Below are positions 63,232 to 64,000 of a stretch of DNA of 64,000 nt, one piece after another (position 1 is the first letter of the stretch; every line of letters starts with the position of its first letter). Made by a program: the position numbers and the translations under genes. Below the pieces are notes generated by a model, which ran no database searches, was not told the origin of the DNA, and saw only the letters and a list, made by a program, of their open reading frames with translations. The DNA is from Burkholderiaceae bacterium (GTDB lineage: Bacteria; Pseudomonadota; Gammaproteobacteria; Burkholderiales; Burkholderiaceae_C). The DNA is taken from the NCBI GenBank assembly GCA_913776825.1, contig CAJYPV010000013.1:1-64000 (forward strand). The letters run 5' to 3'.

Positions 63232-64000
63232 ATGAGCACCGAGCGCCGCCCCGGCCCGCTGTGGGCGGCTTTTGACTTTCCGCGCCATCCGCTGGCGCGC
63301 GAGGACGGCGAGCGGCTGCGCGGCGCCTACTTCGTGCCGCCCGATCGTCGGCTGATCGCGACCGCGCCCGGCGAGCTCCGCCAGGTGCTGCGCGACGCCC
63401 ATGCCGCCGCCCGCGACGGTGCCTGGGTGCTGGGCGGCCTGCGCTATGAAGCGGCGTCGGCGCTGGAGCCGTCGTTGCCGGGCGCAGCGCCGTCGACGGC
63501 GGAGCCGCTGGCGGAATTCGCGATCTGGCACAGCCCGCCCGCGGACTGGCCGGCGGATCGTCCGTCTCGTTCTCAAGACCTGACCCCGTGGCGGGATGCG
63601 CAATCGGACGCCGATGAGCTGGCGCAGGTCGAGCGCATTCGGGACTACATCCGCGCGGGGGATTGCTATCAAGTCAATCTGACCACCCGGCTGGAAGCGC
63701 AGGCCGGACCGGCATTCGATCTGGCTGAGTACTTCTTCGCGCTGCATGCGGCACAGCCGGGCGGGTTCTCGCTGATGCTGCGACTCGGCGATGCAGATGC
63801 CGATGCGGATGCGGATGCGAATGCGGGTGCTGACCTGAATGCCGACGCGGCGCGCGCCGCCTCGTCGGCGCCAACCCGGCCCCGCGCCGGTGTGCGCGCG
63901 GTGGCGAGCGTCTCGCCGGAGCTGTTCTTCGACTGGCGACCCTTGCCGGAGGAGCCGACGGCGCTGCGCACCTGGTTGCTCTCGGCCCAGCCGATGAAGG
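63232..64000 (+). CDS. pabB: Aminodeoxychorismate synthase component I, N-terminal part (cut by window edge)
   Basis: The first 256 residues of a PabB-type chorismate-utilising enzyme, which makes 4-amino-4-deoxychorismate for folate. Recognisable segments are LWAAFDFPRHPL, IRDYIRAGDCYQVNLTTRLE, VSPELFFDW and LLSAQPMK, the start of the conserved PMKGT motif that runs off the right edge. An Asp/Ala tract (about residues 187-200) encoded by GATGCN repeats, plus an Ala-rich stretch, interrupts the region before VASVSPELFF; the family normally has a short loop there. The ATG at 63232 follows orn by 7 bases. The catalytic glutamate and lysine lie outside the window. Confidence 0.85.
   Translation, partial: MSTERRPGPLWAAFDFPRHPLAREDGERLRGAYFVPPDRRLIATAPGELRQVLRDAHAAARDGAWVLGGLRYEAASALEPSLPGAAPSTAEPLAEFAIWHSPPADWPADRPSRSQDLTPWRDAQSDADELAQVERIRDYIRAGDCYQVNLTTRLEAQAGPAFDLAEYFFALHAAQPGGFSLMLRLGDADADADADANAGADLNADAARAASSAPTRPRAGVRAVASVSPELFFDWRPLPEEPTALRTWLLSAQPMK

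Noticed and set aside
1..64000. CRISPR arrays, tRNA or rRNA genes, and complete prophage genes
   Set aside because: No spaced direct repeats of CRISPR length, no tRNA-like cloverleaf or rRNA segments, and no phage structural genes were seen on either strand.

Overview
The window looks like chromosome of a high-GC betaproteobacterium of the order Burkholderiales, probably the Roseateles/Mitsuaria/Rubrivivax neighbourhood. The pointers are the very high third-position GC, a PEP-CTERM surface protein next to a PrsT-like TPR protein, a FimV-like protein, an acyl-CoA dehydrogenase pair with an associated phosphotransferase, the lptF-lptG-cbiX and pepA-holC arrangement, and HrpB/HrpX-type (PIP box) promoters. 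The genus is inference. No rRNA, tRNA, CRISPR array or intact prophage was found.

Bases 1-5200 are accessory DNA. The left edge carries the end of an IS3-family element, and a decayed IS3 transposase tail lies at 3615-3887. Between them are two membrane proteins of unknown role, a pentanucleotide repeat tract, and an AT-richer module. That module encodes a 59-residue double-glycine bacteriocin-like precursor (3270-3449, minus) followed by a CPBP-like membrane protein (2745-3230, minus), a family known for bacteriocin self-immunity. Next comes a Ser/Pro/His/Gln-rich protein with a C-terminal papain-like Cys-His-Asp domain (4278-5102), which has a near-perfect PIP-box promoter.

Bases 5200-14000 (minus) hold a hybrid sensor kinase, two methyl-accepting chemotaxis proteins and a second candidate type III effector (12250-13923). 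The effector has an exact TTCGC-N15-TTCGC-N30-CAGACT promoter. The two PIP-box genes suggest that the genome has a Hrp-type secretion system outside this window.

Bases 14000-40500 are mostly housekeeping and catabolic genes: flavin disulfide oxidoreductase, YfcG-like GST, acyl-CoA dehydrogenase-linked phosphotransferase, Crp/Fnr regulator, FimV-like protein, aminotransferase and CysB. They continue with the overlapping lptF-lptG-cbiX operon divergent from pepA-holC, a secreted gluzincin peptidase behind an AraC regulator that diverges from an SDR/SnoaL pair, an RsuA-type pseudouridine synthase with a P1-family peptidase, two acyl-CoA dehydrogenases, and an isoaspartyl peptidase.

Bases 40500-64000 hold the PEP-CTERM protein and PrsT-like protein, yajQ and murB, a hybrid kinase translationally coupled to a periplasmic molybdopterin-fold protein, and an acyl-CoA ligase. 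Then come a tail-anchored coiled-coil protein, a GNAT-DUF924 fusion coupled to a prolyl oligopeptidase, yaeQ, an M3 oligopeptidase, an SDR, the M48 protease-rsgA pair, orn, and the start of pabB, which runs off the right edge. Translational coupling by 4-base ATGA/GTGA overlaps is frequent, and several intergenic regions carry short G+C-rich tandem repeats.
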